A stretch of 64,000 nucleotides of DNA from Bacillus vallismortis (GTDB taxonomy: Bacteria; Bacillota; Bacilli; Bacillales; Bacillaceae), in the NCBI RefSeq assembly GCF_004116955.1, contig NZ_CP026362.1, positions 2,327,677 through 2,391,676 of the forward strand, read 5' to 3'. Positions 1 to 8,295 of this stretch are shown here, piece by piece. The position numbers were made by a program, and so were the translations under genes. Under the pieces are notes generated by a model. It made no database searches, had not been told where the DNA came from, and worked only from the letters and a program-made list of their open reading frames with translations. Within the stretch, counting starts at the first letter, position 1. Each line of letters starts with the position of its first letter.

Positions 1-669
1 AATGCCGCGCACCATTTTTCCGTAAATGGCTTCCTTGATTTCGTCCGCTTTTTTCGTCACGATCATCGCCGTGAGCTTCATGTGGCGCGTGTGAATGGCA
101 TCGATCACCCTTGTTGTCACATACAGCGTAACCAGGGTATATAATGCTTTCTCCCAACCTTGCAATAATCCTGCCGTCAAGATGATAATCCCGTTTAGAA
201 TGAAGAAATACGTGCCGATGGGTTTATCCTTCCACTTTGCAAGCACCATGGCGACGATATCGAGCCCGCCTGTCGAAGCGCCGTATTTTAATGTTAAGCC
301 GATACCGACCGCAGAAATGACACCGCCAAACACCGCGTTCAGCAAAATGTCATGTGACAGGCTTGTTTCCGGCAGGATTCCCATAAACAATGTAGTCAGC
401 CCGACACTTAAAATACTGTACACCGTAAACGATTTGCCGACCTTCATCCATCCTAGAATACCGACCGGAATGTTTAAGAGGAACAAGAGCGTTCCCGTCG
501 ATATGTAAAAGGGGGCGTATTGAACAATGACGCTTGATAAAAGCTGGGCGACTCCCGTAAATCCGCTGGCATATACATCTGCGGGAATTAAAAATAAGTT
601 CAGCCCGGCCGCATTAAGTAAAGCGCCGATGATGACGACGAGTAATTTTTTTGTTTGATCTAGTACCAT
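1..669 (-). CDS. yitT: YitT-family membrane protein, 3' end cut by window edge
   Basis: Reading the minus strand from an ATG at 669 gives 223 uninterrupted codons running off the left edge. The protein starts MVLDQTKKLLVVIIGALLNA and has about five hydrophobic segments followed by a soluble stretch, the layout of the YitT/DUF161 family (usually about 280 residues, so roughly 55 C-terminal residues are missing). The start is supported by a GGAGG 8 bases upstream. An overlapping ATG a few bases upstream is in another frame. It is divergent from yitS. No transport substrate is established for the family. Family assignment is firm; the symbol rests on context and remembered sequence. Confidence 0.88.
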   Translation of the reverse strand, partial: MVLDQTKKLLVVIIGALLNAAGLNLFLIPADVYASGFTGVAQLLSSVIVQYAPFYISTGTLLFLLNIPVGILGWMKVGKSFTVYSILSVGLTTLFMGILPETSLSHDILLNAVFGGVISAVGIGLTLKYGASTGGLDIVAMVLAKWKDKPIGTYFFILNGIIILTAGLLQGWEKALYTLVTLYVTTRVIDAIHTRHMKLTAMIVTKKADEIKEAIYGKMVRGI

Positions 670-722
670 GGCATGTTCCTCCGCTCTATCTTCTTTAATA
701 TGTTTTCCCTTAAAACAAATAT

Positions 723-752
723 TTGAACACGATTTTGGCAAATTAATATGAT
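723..752 (+). promoter_or_regulatory. Likely SigA promoter of yitS
   Basis: TTGAAC at 723-728 and TATGAT at 747-752 are separated by 18 bases and lie about 55 bases before the yitS start, in the yitT-yitS divergent region. Pattern only; no start site is known. Confidence 0.5.
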
Positions 753-806
753 ATAGTTGGCTTAACTCTTATGATAACGAGCGATAACAGAAAGAAGGGA
801 AGCAAT

Positions 807-1658
807 ATGACAGTTCATCTCATCGCTGACAGCGCCGCCGATCTGCCCCGTTCTTACTTTGAAGAAAACGGCATTGGCTTTATTCCGCTCAGGGTTTCTC
901 TCGGCGATAAAGAATTCGAGGATGCAGTCACGATTGATGCGGATCAAATATTTGAAGCGATGCAAAATGGAGAAACGCCTAAGACGTCCCAAGCTTCACC
1001 GCAAACGATTAAAAATGTATTTTTGCAATATGCCAAAACAGGTGAGCCCGCTCTTTACATTGCCTTTTCCTCAGGCCTTTCCGGCACGTATCAGACAGCT
1101 GTGATGATGGCCAATGAAGTGAAGGAGGAATTCCCCGATTTCGATTTGCGGGTCATCGATTCCAAATGCGCTTCATTAGGATACGGTCTGGCCGTCCGGC
1201 ATGCCGCCGATCTCTGTATCAACGGGAATACAATACAAGAAATCGAAACGTCTGTAAAGAACTTTTGTGAACAGATTGAGCACATATTTACCGTTGATGA
1301 TCTGACCTATCTTGCACGAGGCGGCCGCATCTCCAAAACATCTGCTTTTGTCGGCGGCCTGCTCAATATTAAACCGCTGCTTCAGATGGAGGACAGCAAG
1401 CTTGTGCCTCTGGAAAAAATCCGCGGACAGAAAAAACTTTTCAAACGGATCATCGAAATAATGAAAGAGCGCGGTGATGATTGGGGCAATCAAACCGTCG
1501 GAATCAGCTACGCCGCGGATGAAGATAAAGCCATTAGCATGAAACACTTAATTGAGGATGAGTTCAAGCCGAAAGAGATCATCATCCATTCAATCGGCTC
1601 TGCGATCGGGTCGCACGCCGGCCCCGGCACATTGGCGATATTCTTTTCAAGAAAATGA
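807..1658 (+). CDS. yitS: DegV-family fatty-acid-binding protein YitS
   Basis: This 283-residue cytoplasmic protein opens [14 protein letters not shown], the DegV signature, and contains the conserved [11 protein letters not shown] and LARGGRI segments of that family. DegV proteins (FakB in Staphylococcus) bind a long-chain fatty acid and present it to a fatty acid kinase. Which acid this copy binds is unknown. I chose the ATG at 807, preceded by GAAGGGA, over an in-frame upstream codon at 771 without a good ribosome site. The gene stops just before a terminator arm that is now split by an insertion sequence. Confidence 0.9.
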   Translation: MTVHLIADSAADLPRSYFEENGIGFIPLRVSLGDKEFEDAVTIDADQIFEAMQNGETPKTSQASPQTIKNVFLQYAKTGEPALYIAFSSGLSGTYQTAVMMANEVKEEFPDFDLRVIDSKCASLGYGLAVRHAADLCINGNTIQEIETSVKNFCEQIEHIFTVDDLTYLARGGRISKTSAFVGGLLNIKPLLQMEDSKLVPLEKIRGQKKLFKRIIEIMKERGDDWGNQTVGISYAADEDKAISMKHLIEDEFKPKEIIIHSIGSAIGSHAGPGTLAIFFSRK

Positions 1659-1722
1659 ACAAACAAAAACCTCCAGTATTTGGGGACTGACCCCCGTTTT
1701 TAAGACAGGGATCAAAACACCA

Positions 1723-2535
1723 TTAAACAGCCAATTGCCGATAGTTTATCGGTGATTGGTTGTTTAGTTTCGTTTGAATACGAATGTTGTTATAATAATA
1801 AATGTATTCTTTGACAGTGCGTTCTACGATGGCGGTCGTGGTTCGATCAATGCTGTTAAGATAGAACGTTTCAGACTTTAGTGAGGAATGAAACGATTCG
1901 ATGGAGGCATTATCAGCGGGCGTCCCTTTGCGGGACATGCTCATGGTAATGCCTTTTGTTTTAACAGCTTTCTGATACTCGTAAGATGTATACACAGATC
2001 CTTGGTCACTATGTAACACGCAGTTCTCAGGCAGTGTTGGCAGTTGATCAAGTGTGTGTAAGACAAAGTCTGTGTCCTGCTTATCTCCAATCGTAAAAGC
2101 AATCACTTCTCCATTGTATACATCCAATATACTGGAAAGGTACAATTGCTTCTGTCCATAAGGCAAATACGTGATGTCCGTTACTAGTTTTTCAAGAGGA
2201 TGATCAGACTGAAAGTTCCGATCTAATATATTATCGACCACGGCATATGGCTGCCCATTCTTCTTGCGCTTTTTCACCTTAACCCGGCACTGCCACTGAT
2301 TTTTCTGCATAATACGCTGAACCGTTTTATGGTTAATACACATTCCCTTTTTTAATATGGCTGTGATTTTTCGATATCCATATCGATACTTGTGCTCTCG
2401 GCACAACGTGCCGATTTGTTTTTCCAAATGGCGTTTGGGATGATCCTTCATCAGATTCTTCTTCCAACGATAATAAGACGCCCGAGAGATACCTAAATGA
2501 ATACAGATATCCTGCACGGTCATTGTGCTGTGCAA
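1723..2535 (-). CDS. IS3-family transposase OrfB (DDE integrase)
   Basis: The 270-residue catalytic half of the transposase. It has an N-terminal HTH_21-like segment, then an rve integrase core with the three acidic residues visible in VTDITYL, LHSDQGSVYTS and SIESFHSSLKSE. The annotated start is a weak TTG. More probably it is made as an OrfAB fusion by -1 slippage in orfA, because the orfB frame is open back to the slippery site. It lies wholly inside the insertion sequence. Confidence 0.93.
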   Translation of the reverse strand: MHSTMTVQDICIHLGISRASYYRWKKNLMKDHPKRHLEKQIGTLCREHKYRYGYRKITAILKKGMCINHKTVQRIMQKNQWQCRVKVKKRKKNGQPYAVVDNILDRNFQSDHPLEKLVTDITYLPYGQKQLYLSSILDVYNGEVIAFTIGDKQDTDFVLHTLDQLPTLPENCVLHSDQGSVYTSYEYQKAVKTKGITMSMSRKGTPADNASIESFHSSLKSETFYLNSIDRTTTAIVERTVKEYIYYYNNIRIQTKLNNQSPINYRQLAV

Positions 2536-2540
2536 TATTT

Positions 2541-2873
2541 CTACAAGTTCGACTGACGTTTTACTATCAACTTCCTTTCCAATTCGTTGTACTTTTTTAA
2601 AACTTCATTCTGTTGTCTCAGGTAACGATTCTCTGCCTGCAGTTTCTCTAATTCGGAAGAATACTCCGGACCTTTTCCATAAGTGTATTGCTTACCAACA
2701 GGTTGTTCAAATCGGTGTGTATCACCAGCCTTATACCATCTGACCCATGTCTTAATCTGCGTATTATTTTTGATATTCAACTCCTGCATGATCTCTTTCA
2801 TAGGTACGCCTGCCAATCTCATTTCTACAGCCTTCTGTTTCACTTCAAGCGGATAACTCACTCTTGTCCCCAT
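2541..2873 (-). CDS. IS3-family transposase OrfA (helix-turn-helix)
   Basis: A 110-residue protein starting MGTRVSYPLEVKQKAVEM. It has an N-terminal HTH for terminal-repeat binding and a C-terminal leucine-zipper-like helix (LEKLQAENRYLRQQNEVL), the standard OrfA layout of the IS150 group. The ATG at 2873 follows GGAGGTG by 9 bases. An upstream in-frame start at 2909 lacks such a site and lies nearer the element's end. It overlaps the orfB frame. Confidence 0.92.
   Translation of the reverse strand: MGTRVSYPLEVKQKAVEMRLAGVPMKEIMQELNIKNNTQIKTWVRWYKAGDTHRFEQPVGKQYTYGKGPEYSSELEKLQAENRYLRQQNEVLKKYNELERKLIVKRQSNL
2592..2598 (-). promoter_or_regulatory. Probable -1 ribosomal frameshift site (A AAA AAG)
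   Basis: On the minus strand, codons TTA AAA AAG in orfA form the A AAA AAG heptamer typical of IS3-family elements. Slipping back one base enters the orfB frame, which reads KKVQRIGKEVDSKTSVELVE and continues without a stop into the integrase domain. Confidence 0.75.
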
Positions 2874-2987
2874 AGAAAAAACACCTCCAAGTCTAATTTC
2901 GGATAACAATCATCCGTATTCAAACTTGAAGGTGTTTTTATTTGTCTCATCTTATGGGGTCAGTCCCTTTGGTGCAGTCTGGAGGTT

Positions 2988-3278
2988 TTATATCAATGTT
3001 TTCTTTACATACATGATGACTCCCGCTCCATATGCCAAAATCATAGGCGGAATCAGCTGGTCTTGTCCTTGAAACGAAATAAACCCGTTTAACAGAATAA
3101 ATATCCCTGAATTCAGAAAAAAGTATCCCGCAATTCTAGCCAGACGGTCTTTGTCACGTATCCGGGACTCGCCGAAACCGGACAGTATCCATGTTTGCTT
3201 TTTTATTCCTGCCATATAAGCAATCCAAAAGAAAAGCCCCGCAATCAAGATCAATAAAAAATCGATCCGAACTTCCAT
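2988..3278 (-). CDS. yitR: Small membrane protein, DUF3784-like (YitR)
   Basis: A 96-residue protein with three hydrophobic segments (about residues 4-20, 45-65 and 72-90) and a GFGESRIRDKDRLAR stretch after the first, as in DUF3784-type proteins. No function is known. I chose the ATG at 3278, preceded by GGGGGAGAG, over an in-frame start at 3308. The stop codon overlaps the right arm of the terminator split by the insertion sequence. Upstream, only 111 bases separate it from yitL, whereas in strain 168 I recall yitM-yitQ there. Confidence 0.7.
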   Translation of the reverse strand: MEVRIDFLLILIAGLFFWIAYMAGIKKQTWILSGFGESRIRDKDRLARIAGYFFLNSGIFILLNGFISFQGQDQLIPPMILAYGAGVIMYVKKTLI

Positions 3279-3372
3279 GAACTCTCCCCCCTGTCTTTTC
3301 ACTGACAAAACACTCTGTCTCCCGTAATGATACGTAACAGCATTTTATTTGTGAAGTCCTTATATAAAAAAT

Positions 3373-3398
3373 AGAAGGCGCGAGGCCTTCTATTTTTT
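3373..3398 (-). terminator. Terminator of yitL
   Basis: AATAGAAGGC and GCCTTCTATT pair around a short CTCGC loop, followed on the minus strand by a T run. The upstream arm includes the yitL stop codon. Confidence 0.85.
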
Positions 3399-4238
3399 CT
3401 CGTATGTCCATCCATTTTCCTGATACACTTTTCCATTTTTCATTAAATGGCCGAGCGCGCGTTTAAAAGCGGCTTTGCTCATGTTAAAACGTTCTCTAAT
3501 ATCGTCAGGCTCGCTTTTGTCGCTATACGGCATAGCGCCGTTTCTTGTTCTCATATACGTCAGAATGTACTCGGCATCTATAGACAACGCATCCTGTTTT
3601 CTCGGAAGCAGCGACATGTTGACTGAACCGTCTTCTTTTACTTGAATCACCCGTCCCGTGATTCTTGAGCCGAGTCTTGGCTCCTCTTTTCTTTCTGACG
3701 GATGGATAAAACCGCGGATGCCGTCGTCCGTAATGATGAATGAACCCGTTGCGATCAATCTGTACACCGTACCTGTCAGCTCTTTATTCATCAGGTCTTC
3801 TGAGGCGTCAGTAAAGAGTTCGCTGATGATATCTTCCGGCGCTGGTTTCGCAAACATGCGCCCCCGGTTCGTCACCTTCAGCATACAGTAGAGCTTGTCG
3901 CCTTTTTGCGGCCAGACATCCTCGTATGGCGGCAAATGCTCAGTTGCGACAAGCGCATCCTTGGATAAGCCGACATCAACGAAAACGCCCATATCTTCCA
4001 CTTTATCCACCACTTCGACCCAGCCGTACTCGTCCGCGCTGATGGACGGAATTTTCATCGTGGCCGCAAGTCTTTCCTGCTGGTCGACGTATATAAAGAC
4101 CTCTACTTCGTCTCTGTCCTCGATATCCTCAGTTATTTCACTGTTATGTAAGAGAATCGTGTCTTCTCCATCGGTCAAAAAGTAACCGAAGTCGGTTTGG
4201 TGATCTATACTCAAGGTTAGTTGCTGCCCTGGTCTCAT
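3390..4238 (-). CDS. yitL: S1-domain RNA-binding protein, CvfB family (YitL)
   Basis: A 282-residue protein beginning MRPGQQLTLSIDHQTDFGYF. It carries tandem S1-like OB folds (for example GWVEVVDKVEDMGVFVDVGLSKDALV and GSRITGRVIQVKEDGSVNMSL) and a C-terminal winged helix (MSKAAFKRALGHLMKNGKV), the architecture of CvfB, an RNA-binding regulator of virulence genes in Staphylococcus and pneumococcus. The ATG at 4238 has AAGGA 7 bases upstream. A TTG at 4295 would add 19 residues and cannot be excluded. RNA targets here are unknown. Confidence 0.87.
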   Translation of the reverse strand: MRPGQQLTLSIDHQTDFGYFLTDGEDTILLHNSEITEDIEDRDEVEVFIYVDQQERLAATMKIPSISADEYGWVEVVDKVEDMGVFVDVGLSKDALVATEHLPPYEDVWPQKGDKLYCMLKVTNRGRMFAKPAPEDIISELFTDASEDLMNKELTGTVYRLIATGSFIITDDGIRGFIHPSERKEEPRLGSRITGRVIQVKEDGSVNMSLLPRKQDALSIDAEYILTYMRTRNGAMPYSDKSEPDDIRERFNMSKAAFKRALGHLMKNGKVYQENGWTYEKK

Positions 4239-4321
4239 GCTATCGTCCTTCCTGTTCCGCTTGTTTTCCGCGGATTCTGTTAACATTTTTTCCAATCATC
4301 ACAAATTGATTCTTTGTTCTG

Positions 4322-4350
4322 TTGGAAGTTTCTCTTTATTCTACTATAAT
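4322..4350 (+). promoter_or_regulatory. SigA promoter of yitK
   Basis: TTGGAA at 4322-4327 and TATAAT at 4345-4350 with a 17-base spacer, 35 bases before the yitK start codon. Near-consensus match. Confidence 0.72.
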
Positions 4351-4384
4351 CAACACATAAGTTAAATGTTATGGAGGTTTTCAT

Positions 4385-4876
4385 ATGGCAAAAGAAAGTT
4401 CATTTGATATTGTATCCAAGGTCGAGTTGCCTGAAGTGCAAAACGCGATCCAAATCGCACTCAAGGAAATCAGCACACGCTATGACTTTAAAGGCAGCAA
4501 AAGCGATATTACTTTAGATAAAGAGGAGCTTGTCCTCGTTTCTGATGACGAATTTAAATTAAGCCAGCTGAAAGACGTGCTGGTCAGTAAATTGATTAAG
4601 CGAAACGTGCCGACAAAAAACATTGATTACGGCAAGATTGAAAGCGCGTCAGGCGGAACGGTGCGCCAGCGCGCCAAACTTGTTCAAGGCATTGACAAGG
4701 ATAATGCCAAAAAAGTTAATGCGATCATCAAAAACTCCGGATTGAAAGTAAAGTCACAAGTGCAGGATGATCAAGTTCGTGTAACCGGTAAAAACAAGGA
4801 TGATCTGCAGCAGATTATCACAGCAGTGAGAGGCGCAGATTTGCCAATTGACGTTCAATTTATAAATTTCAGATAA
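4385..4876 (+). CDS. yitK: YajQ-family nucleotide-binding protein
   Basis: This 163-residue protein matches the UPF0234/YajQ family over its whole length: [17 protein letters not shown] at the start, [11 protein letters not shown], and [15 protein letters not shown] near the end. Members have two RNA-binding-like alpha/beta folds. Some bind cyclic di-GMP or nucleic acid, but no role is shown for the Bacillus protein. Its own promoter and a strong ATGGAGG site precede it. It is followed by the S-box leader of yitJ, so it is probably monocistronic. Confidence 0.93.
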   Translation: MAKESSFDIVSKVELPEVQNAIQIALKEISTRYDFKGSKSDITLDKEELVLVSDDEFKLSQLKDVLVSKLIKRNVPTKNIDYGKIESASGGTVRQRAKLVQGIDKDNAKKVNAIIKNSGLKVKSQVQDDQVRVTGKNKDDLQQIITAVRGADLPIDVQFINFR

Positions 4877-4891
4877 ATTTTCTGAATCCTA

Positions 4892-4920
4892 TTGATTATT
4901 GTCTTTATTTTCGGTAAATT
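4892..4920 (+). promoter_or_regulatory. Likely SigA promoter of the yitJ leader
   Basis: TTGATT at 4892-4897 and TAAATT at 4915-4920 are 17 bases apart and lie about 60 bases before the S-box aptamer, suitable for a long regulated leader. Confidence 0.55.
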
Positions 4921-4981
4921 TGGAGAAAGGGAAAAAGCCCCGCAGCTTTTGGCATTTCCTTATACGAAAACTTCATATCCG

Positions 4982-5146
4982 TTCTTATCAAGAGAAGCAG
5001 AGGGACTGGCCCGACGAAGCTTCAGCAACCGGTGTAATGGCGTTCAGCCATGACCAAGGTGCTAAATCCAGCAAGCTCGAACAGCTTGGAAGATAAGAAG
5101 AGACAAAATCACTGACAAAGTCTTCTTCTTAAGAGGACTTTTTTTA
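4982..5146 (+). promoter_or_regulatory. SAM-I (S-box) riboswitch upstream of yitJ
   Basis: The aptamer runs from about 4982 to 5101. P1 is formed by TTCTTATC and GATAAGAA, and the conserved S-box blocks are present: AGAGGGACTGGCCCGACGAA, GCTTCAGCAACC, ACCAAGGTGCTAAATCC. The expression platform follows: an intrinsic terminator (AAAGTC...GACTTT with T7) at about 5117-5146. In this family SAM binding favours the terminator, so yitJ should be expressed when SAM is low. The 314-base gap between yitK and yitJ is fully explained by this leader. Confidence 0.96.
5117..5146 (+). terminator. S-box-controlled intrinsic terminator
   Basis: AAAGTC-T-TCTT pairs with AAGA-G-GACTTT around a two-to-three-base loop, followed by seven T. 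It is the regulated stop of the riboswitch, 45 bases before the yitJ start. Confidence 0.88.
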
Positions 5147-5190
5147 TTTCTCTTTTTTTCCTTGCTGAATGTGAATAAAGGAGGCAGACA

Positions 5191-7029
5191 ATGGGACTTT
5201 TAGAAGATTTGCAAAAACAGGTGTTAATCGGTGACGGCGCCATGGGGACGCTCCTCTACTCCTACGGCATTGACAGGTGCTTTGAGGAACTCAACATTTC
5301 AAAGCCGGAGGAAATTCAGCGCATACATAAAGCGTACGTTGAGGCTGGAGCCAATATCATTCAAACAAATACGTACGGAGCCAATTATATTAAATTATCC
5401 AGGCACGGGCTTGAGGGTGACATTAAAAAAATGAATCAGGAGGCAGTGAAGATTGCGCGGGCTTCAGCAGGCGATGCGTACGTTTTGGGGACAATGGGCG
5501 GCATCCGCACATTTAATAAAAACGCGTACAGCCTTGACGAAATCAAACGCAGCTTTCGCGAGCAGCTGTACCTGCTCCTGCATGAACAACCGGACGGCTT
5601 GCTGTTGGAGACGTATTATGATTTAGAAGAAGCCCGTGAAGTGCTGAAAATCGCACGCAAAGAGACCGCCCTTCCAATTATGCTTAACGTCTCCATGCAC
5701 GAGCAAGGTGTACTGCAGGACGGGACACCGCTTTCTGAAGCATTGCGGTCAATCGCGGATCTCGGGGCTGATATCGTCGGCATTAACTGCCGGCTCGGCC
5801 CTTATCACATGATTGAAGCGCTAAGCGAAGTGCCGATTTTTGATGATGTGTTTTTATCCGTTTATCCGAACAGCAGTCTTCCTTCGCTGGAAGAGGGACG
5901 GCTCGTCTATGAAACAGACGACACATATTTTCAAAACAGCGCCTTAGAATTCCGCAAGCAAGGCGCGCGGATTATCGGCGGCTGCTGCGGCACCACGCCA
6001 AATCACATTCAGGCGATGGCGGAAGCGGTTGGCGGGCTTGCCCCCATTACTGAAAAAGAAGTCAAAGTCCCTGCTAAAGAATGTATTTCTGTTCAGCATG
6101 AGCGGACAGAGCCCGGTTTGAATGAGATCGCAGTTGAAAAACGCTCCATCATCGTAGAGCTGGACCCGCCGAAAAAATTGAGCTTTGATACGTTTTTGTC
6201 CGCCGCTGCTGAATTGAAAGAAGCAGGAATCAACGCCCTGACGCTCGCCGACAATTCTCTGGCTACTCCGCGAATCAGCAATGTTGCCTGCGGCGCTCTT
6301 GTGAAGCAGCAGCTCGATATGCGCTCCCTTGTCCATATTACATGCCGTGACCGAAACATTATCGGCTTGCAGTCACATTTAATGGGCCTTGATACGTTAG
6401 GGCTGAATGACGTGCTGGCCATTACAGGCGACCCTTCTAAAATCGGGGATTTTCCGGGAGCGACGTCTGTGTATGATTTAACATCCTTTGATTTAATCAG
6501 GCTGATCAAACAATTCAACGAAGGGCTGTCCCTGTCTGGAAAACCGCTTGGCAAGAAAACGAATTTCTCAGTCGCCGCCGCATTTAATCCTAACGTGCGC
6601 CATCTGGATAAAGCGGTAAAACGGCTTGAGAAAAAAATAGATTGCGGCGCCGATTATTTTGTTTCACAGCCTGTCTATTCCGAGCAGCAGCTCGTCGACA
6701 TCCATAACGAAACAAAGCATCTGAAGACGCCGATCTATATCGGCATTATGCCGCTCACAAGCAGCCGGAACGCTGAATTCATCCACAATGAAATCCCAGG
6801 CATTAAGCTGTCTGACTCTATTCGCGAAAAAATGGCTCTCGCCGGCGAGGATAAAGAGAAACAAAAAGCGGAAGGCCTTGCGATTGCACGCTCCCTGTTG
6901 GATACGGCATGCGAGCTGTTTAACGGCATCTATTTGATCACGCCTTTTCTCAGATCTGACTTGACCGCTGAGCTCACATCGTATATCCAGCAAAAGGATG
7001 AGCAGCGCCAAAATATCTATTTGCATTAA
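5191..7029 (+). CDS. yitJ: Bifunctional homocysteine S-methyltransferase / methylenetetrahydrofolate reductase
   Basis: A 612-residue two-domain enzyme. Residues 1-290 form a homocysteine methyltransferase barrel with [12 protein letters not shown] near the start, NCR at about 203 and [10 protein letters not shown] at about 264, whose cysteines bind zinc. Residues about 315-600 form a MetF-like FAD barrel ([39 protein letters not shown]). The pair would generate methyl-THF and transfer methyl groups to homocysteine in methionine synthesis, consistent with its SAM riboswitch. A GGAGG site precedes the ATG, and a strong terminator follows the stop. Confidence 0.95.
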   Translation: MGLLEDLQKQVLIGDGAMGTLLYSYGIDRCFEELNISKPEEIQRIHKAYVEAGANIIQTNTYGANYIKLSRHGLEGDIKKMNQEAVKIARASAGDAYVLGTMGGIRTFNKNAYSLDEIKRSFREQLYLLLHEQPDGLLLETYYDLEEAREVLKIARKETALPIMLNVSMHEQGVLQDGTPLSEALRSIADLGADIVGINCRLGPYHMIEALSEVPIFDDVFLSVYPNSSLPSLEEGRLVYETDDTYFQNSALEFRKQGARIIGGCCGTTPNHIQAMAEAVGGLAPITEKEVKVPAKECISVQHERTEPGLNEIAVEKRSIIVELDPPKKLSFDTFLSAAAELKEAGINALTLADNSLATPRISNVACGALVKQQLDMRSLVHITCRDRNIIGLQSHLMGLDTLGLNDVLAITGDPSKIGDFPGATSVYDLTSFDLIRLIKQFNEGLSLSGKPLGKKTNFSVAAAFNPNVRHLDKAVKRLEKKIDCGADYFVSQPVYSEQQLVDIHNETKHLKTPIYIGIMPLTSSRNAEFIHNEIPGIKLSDSIREKMALAGEDKEKQKAEGLAIARSLLDTACELFNGIYLITPFLRSDLTAELTSYIQQKDEQRQNIYLH

Positions 7030-7035
7030 TACTAG

Positions 7036-7067
7036 AGACCGCCTGAACCAATCAGGCGGTCTATTTT
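7036..7067 (+). terminator. Terminator of yitJ
   Basis: AGACCGCCTGA and TCAGGCGGTCT form an 11-bp stem with a 5-base loop, followed by TATTTTT. Confidence 0.92.
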
Positions 7068-7117
7068 TACCGCATTCGTGTTACGATATAAAAAAGCCAT
7101 TTTTGAGGAGAAACATC

Positions 7118-7321
7118 ATGCTCTAGTCAAAACCATTTTCGCGGAAGATACATACGACACCCTGCAAAAACCGGCAGACAAAGGCGTGCAGTCAGTATGG
7201 CACAATGCAAGACAACTTGTCTAAGGCTGCTACGCAAAGCTTGGCTGGGAACCGTTTGAGCTTCCTTCCCGGCATTGGCACACATGTTGTGATGTACAAA
7301 ACACTCGGAAGAAGCAGGTGA
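7118..7321 (+). pseudogene. yitI: Degenerate remnant of a GNAT acetyltransferase (yitI)
   Basis: A ribosome site (GAGGAG) and ATG at 7118 are followed by a TAG at codon 3. Pieces of a GNAT protein can then be read across frames: a start-like VKTIFAEDTYDT, then VWHNARQL, a TAA, GCYAKLGWEPFELP, and after another frame change GIGTHVVMYKTLG ending at 7321. The asparagine-alanine-arginine and YxKLGW..F.LPGIG.HVVM.K.L motifs are typical of the C-terminal half of small GNAT enzymes. Only about 200 of the expected 450 bases remain, so most of the gene is deleted. Position between yitJ and yitH matches yitI in 168. Confidence 0.8.
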
Positions 7322-7326
7322 CCTGT

Positions 7327-8184
7327 ATGAAGATAGCAGATGAGCTGATTGAGCTTCACGAAAAACATACCCCCGGTCTATTGCGGCTTTGCAGGCAAGC
7401 CGGGTGGCCGGATTATGGCGAACAAGAACTGAAAATGCTTGTCCAACAAGGACGCTTTTTCGGTTATCAAAATGACCGCGGAGACCTCATTTCCTGCATC
7501 GGCTTGTTTTTGTTTGGCCGTCTTGCTTCAATTGGACTCGTCATCGTGGATAAGGAATACAAACGGCTCGGTCTCGGGCGGCGGATGGTAAACGCGTGCA
7601 TCAGCCAAACGGATGAAAGCACATCCATCAGGCTTTGCTCCACAACAGAAGGTTTGCCTCTTTATGAAAAAGCAGGTTTTCATACGGCGGGGTCAGTCCG
7701 AAAGTACAGCTGTCACAGGTTTCAACCGATTGAAAAGCGAGATTACCTTGATGCTGAACTGACCTCCTTTCGAGAACAAGACTTTCAAGCATTAGCCGCT
7801 GCCGACCTGGCGGCTTTTGGGGGAGATCGGTCAAACCTTCTGCAACAGCTTATTTCCGCTTCAGAGGAATGTATCATCGCCAGAAACAACGAGGGGCATC
7901 TGATTGGCTACGGCCTATCTGTACAGACACCTGCCAACTTGAAATTCGGACCCGTCATTGCGCCATCATCGGACATTGCTGAACGACTACTCAACAGGCT
8001 GGCCGCCGGCAAACAAGGTCCGATGCGCATCGATTTACCAGCAGAACACACATCGTTTCATAACAGGCTGATAAAAATGGGATTTCAAGGAGACGCAGAG
8101 GCACCGCTTATGCTTTACCAGGAAAAGATGCTACCTGACCAGAATGGACATTTATATGCGTTGATTTCACAGGCGCTCGGTTAA
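7327..8184 (+). CDS. yitH: GNAT-family N-acetyltransferase with two GNAT-like halves (YitH)
   Basis: A 285-residue protein. The first half is a GNAT domain with the acetyl-CoA motif VDKEYKRLGLGRRMV at about residues 80-94, then YEKAGF. The second half resembles the acetyltransf_18 type domain found behind such GNATs (DLAAFGGDRSNLLQQLI, then LMLY). Substrate unknown. I chose ATG 7327, with AGGTG 6 bases upstream, over GTG 7318, which overlaps the ribosome site. It follows the broken yitI, another GNAT gene. Confidence 0.85.
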   Translation: MKIADELIELHEKHTPGLLRLCRQAGWPDYGEQELKMLVQQGRFFGYQNDRGDLISCIGLFLFGRLASIGLVIVDKEYKRLGLGRRMVNACISQTDESTSIRLCSTTEGLPLYEKAGFHTAGSVRKYSCHRFQPIEKRDYLDAELTSFREQDFQALAAADLAAFGGDRSNLLQQLISASEECIIARNNEGHLIGYGLSVQTPANLKFGPVIAPSSDIAERLLNRLAAGKQGPMRIDLPAEHTSFHNRLIKMGFQGDAEAPLMLYQEKMLPDQNGHLYALISQALG

Positions 8185-8196
8185 CCCTCTTTTTTC

Positions 8197-8225
8197 CCGA
8201 ACAGGCAGTTTCTGTTCGGTTTTTT
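8197..8225 (+). terminator. Terminator of yitH
   Basis: CCGAACAG and CTGTTCGG form an 8-bp stem with a 7-base loop, then six T. Confidence 0.92.
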
Positions 8226-8295
8226 GCTGTCTAAACGTTGAATAAACGAAGCTATCAGGGACATTCTAAGCAGAAGAAAAGGAGTGTGCTCTGAG

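Larger units (their letters stand above)
1683..2967 (-). mobile_element. Complete IS3-family (IS150-like) insertion sequence, 1285 bp
   Basis: The element is bounded by perfect 12-bp inverted ends (GGGACTGACCCC at 1683-1694 and its complement at 2956-2967) and flanked by the direct repeat TTTG (1679-1682 and 2968-2971), a 4-bp target duplication. Inside are orfA (helix-turn-helix) and orfB (DDE integrase) on the minus strand, joined by a frameshift site. Both frames are open, the ends are intact and the duplication is unmutated, so the copy looks recent and possibly active. No second copy lies in the window. Confidence 0.93.
1665..2990. terminator. Bidirectional yitS/yitR terminator, split by an insertion sequence
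   Basis: AAAAACCTCCAG at 1665-1676 is complementary to CTGGAGGTTTT at 2979-2989. If the 1285-bp insertion and one TTTG copy are removed, the two arms form a hairpin with a 13-base loop, flanked by A and T runs, between the convergent genes yitS and yitR. The insertion lies exactly in that loop. Terminator function for either gene is therefore probably weakened or lost. Confidence 0.75.

Noticed and set aside
95-508. Plus-strand ORF of 137 codons at the window start
   Set aside because: It is antisense to the yitT reading frame, which matches a known membrane family and has a good ribosome site.
4931-4950. AAAAGC...GCTTTT hairpin before the S-box aptamer
   Set aside because: Short, not followed by a T run, and upstream of the aptamer; probably incidental leader structure.
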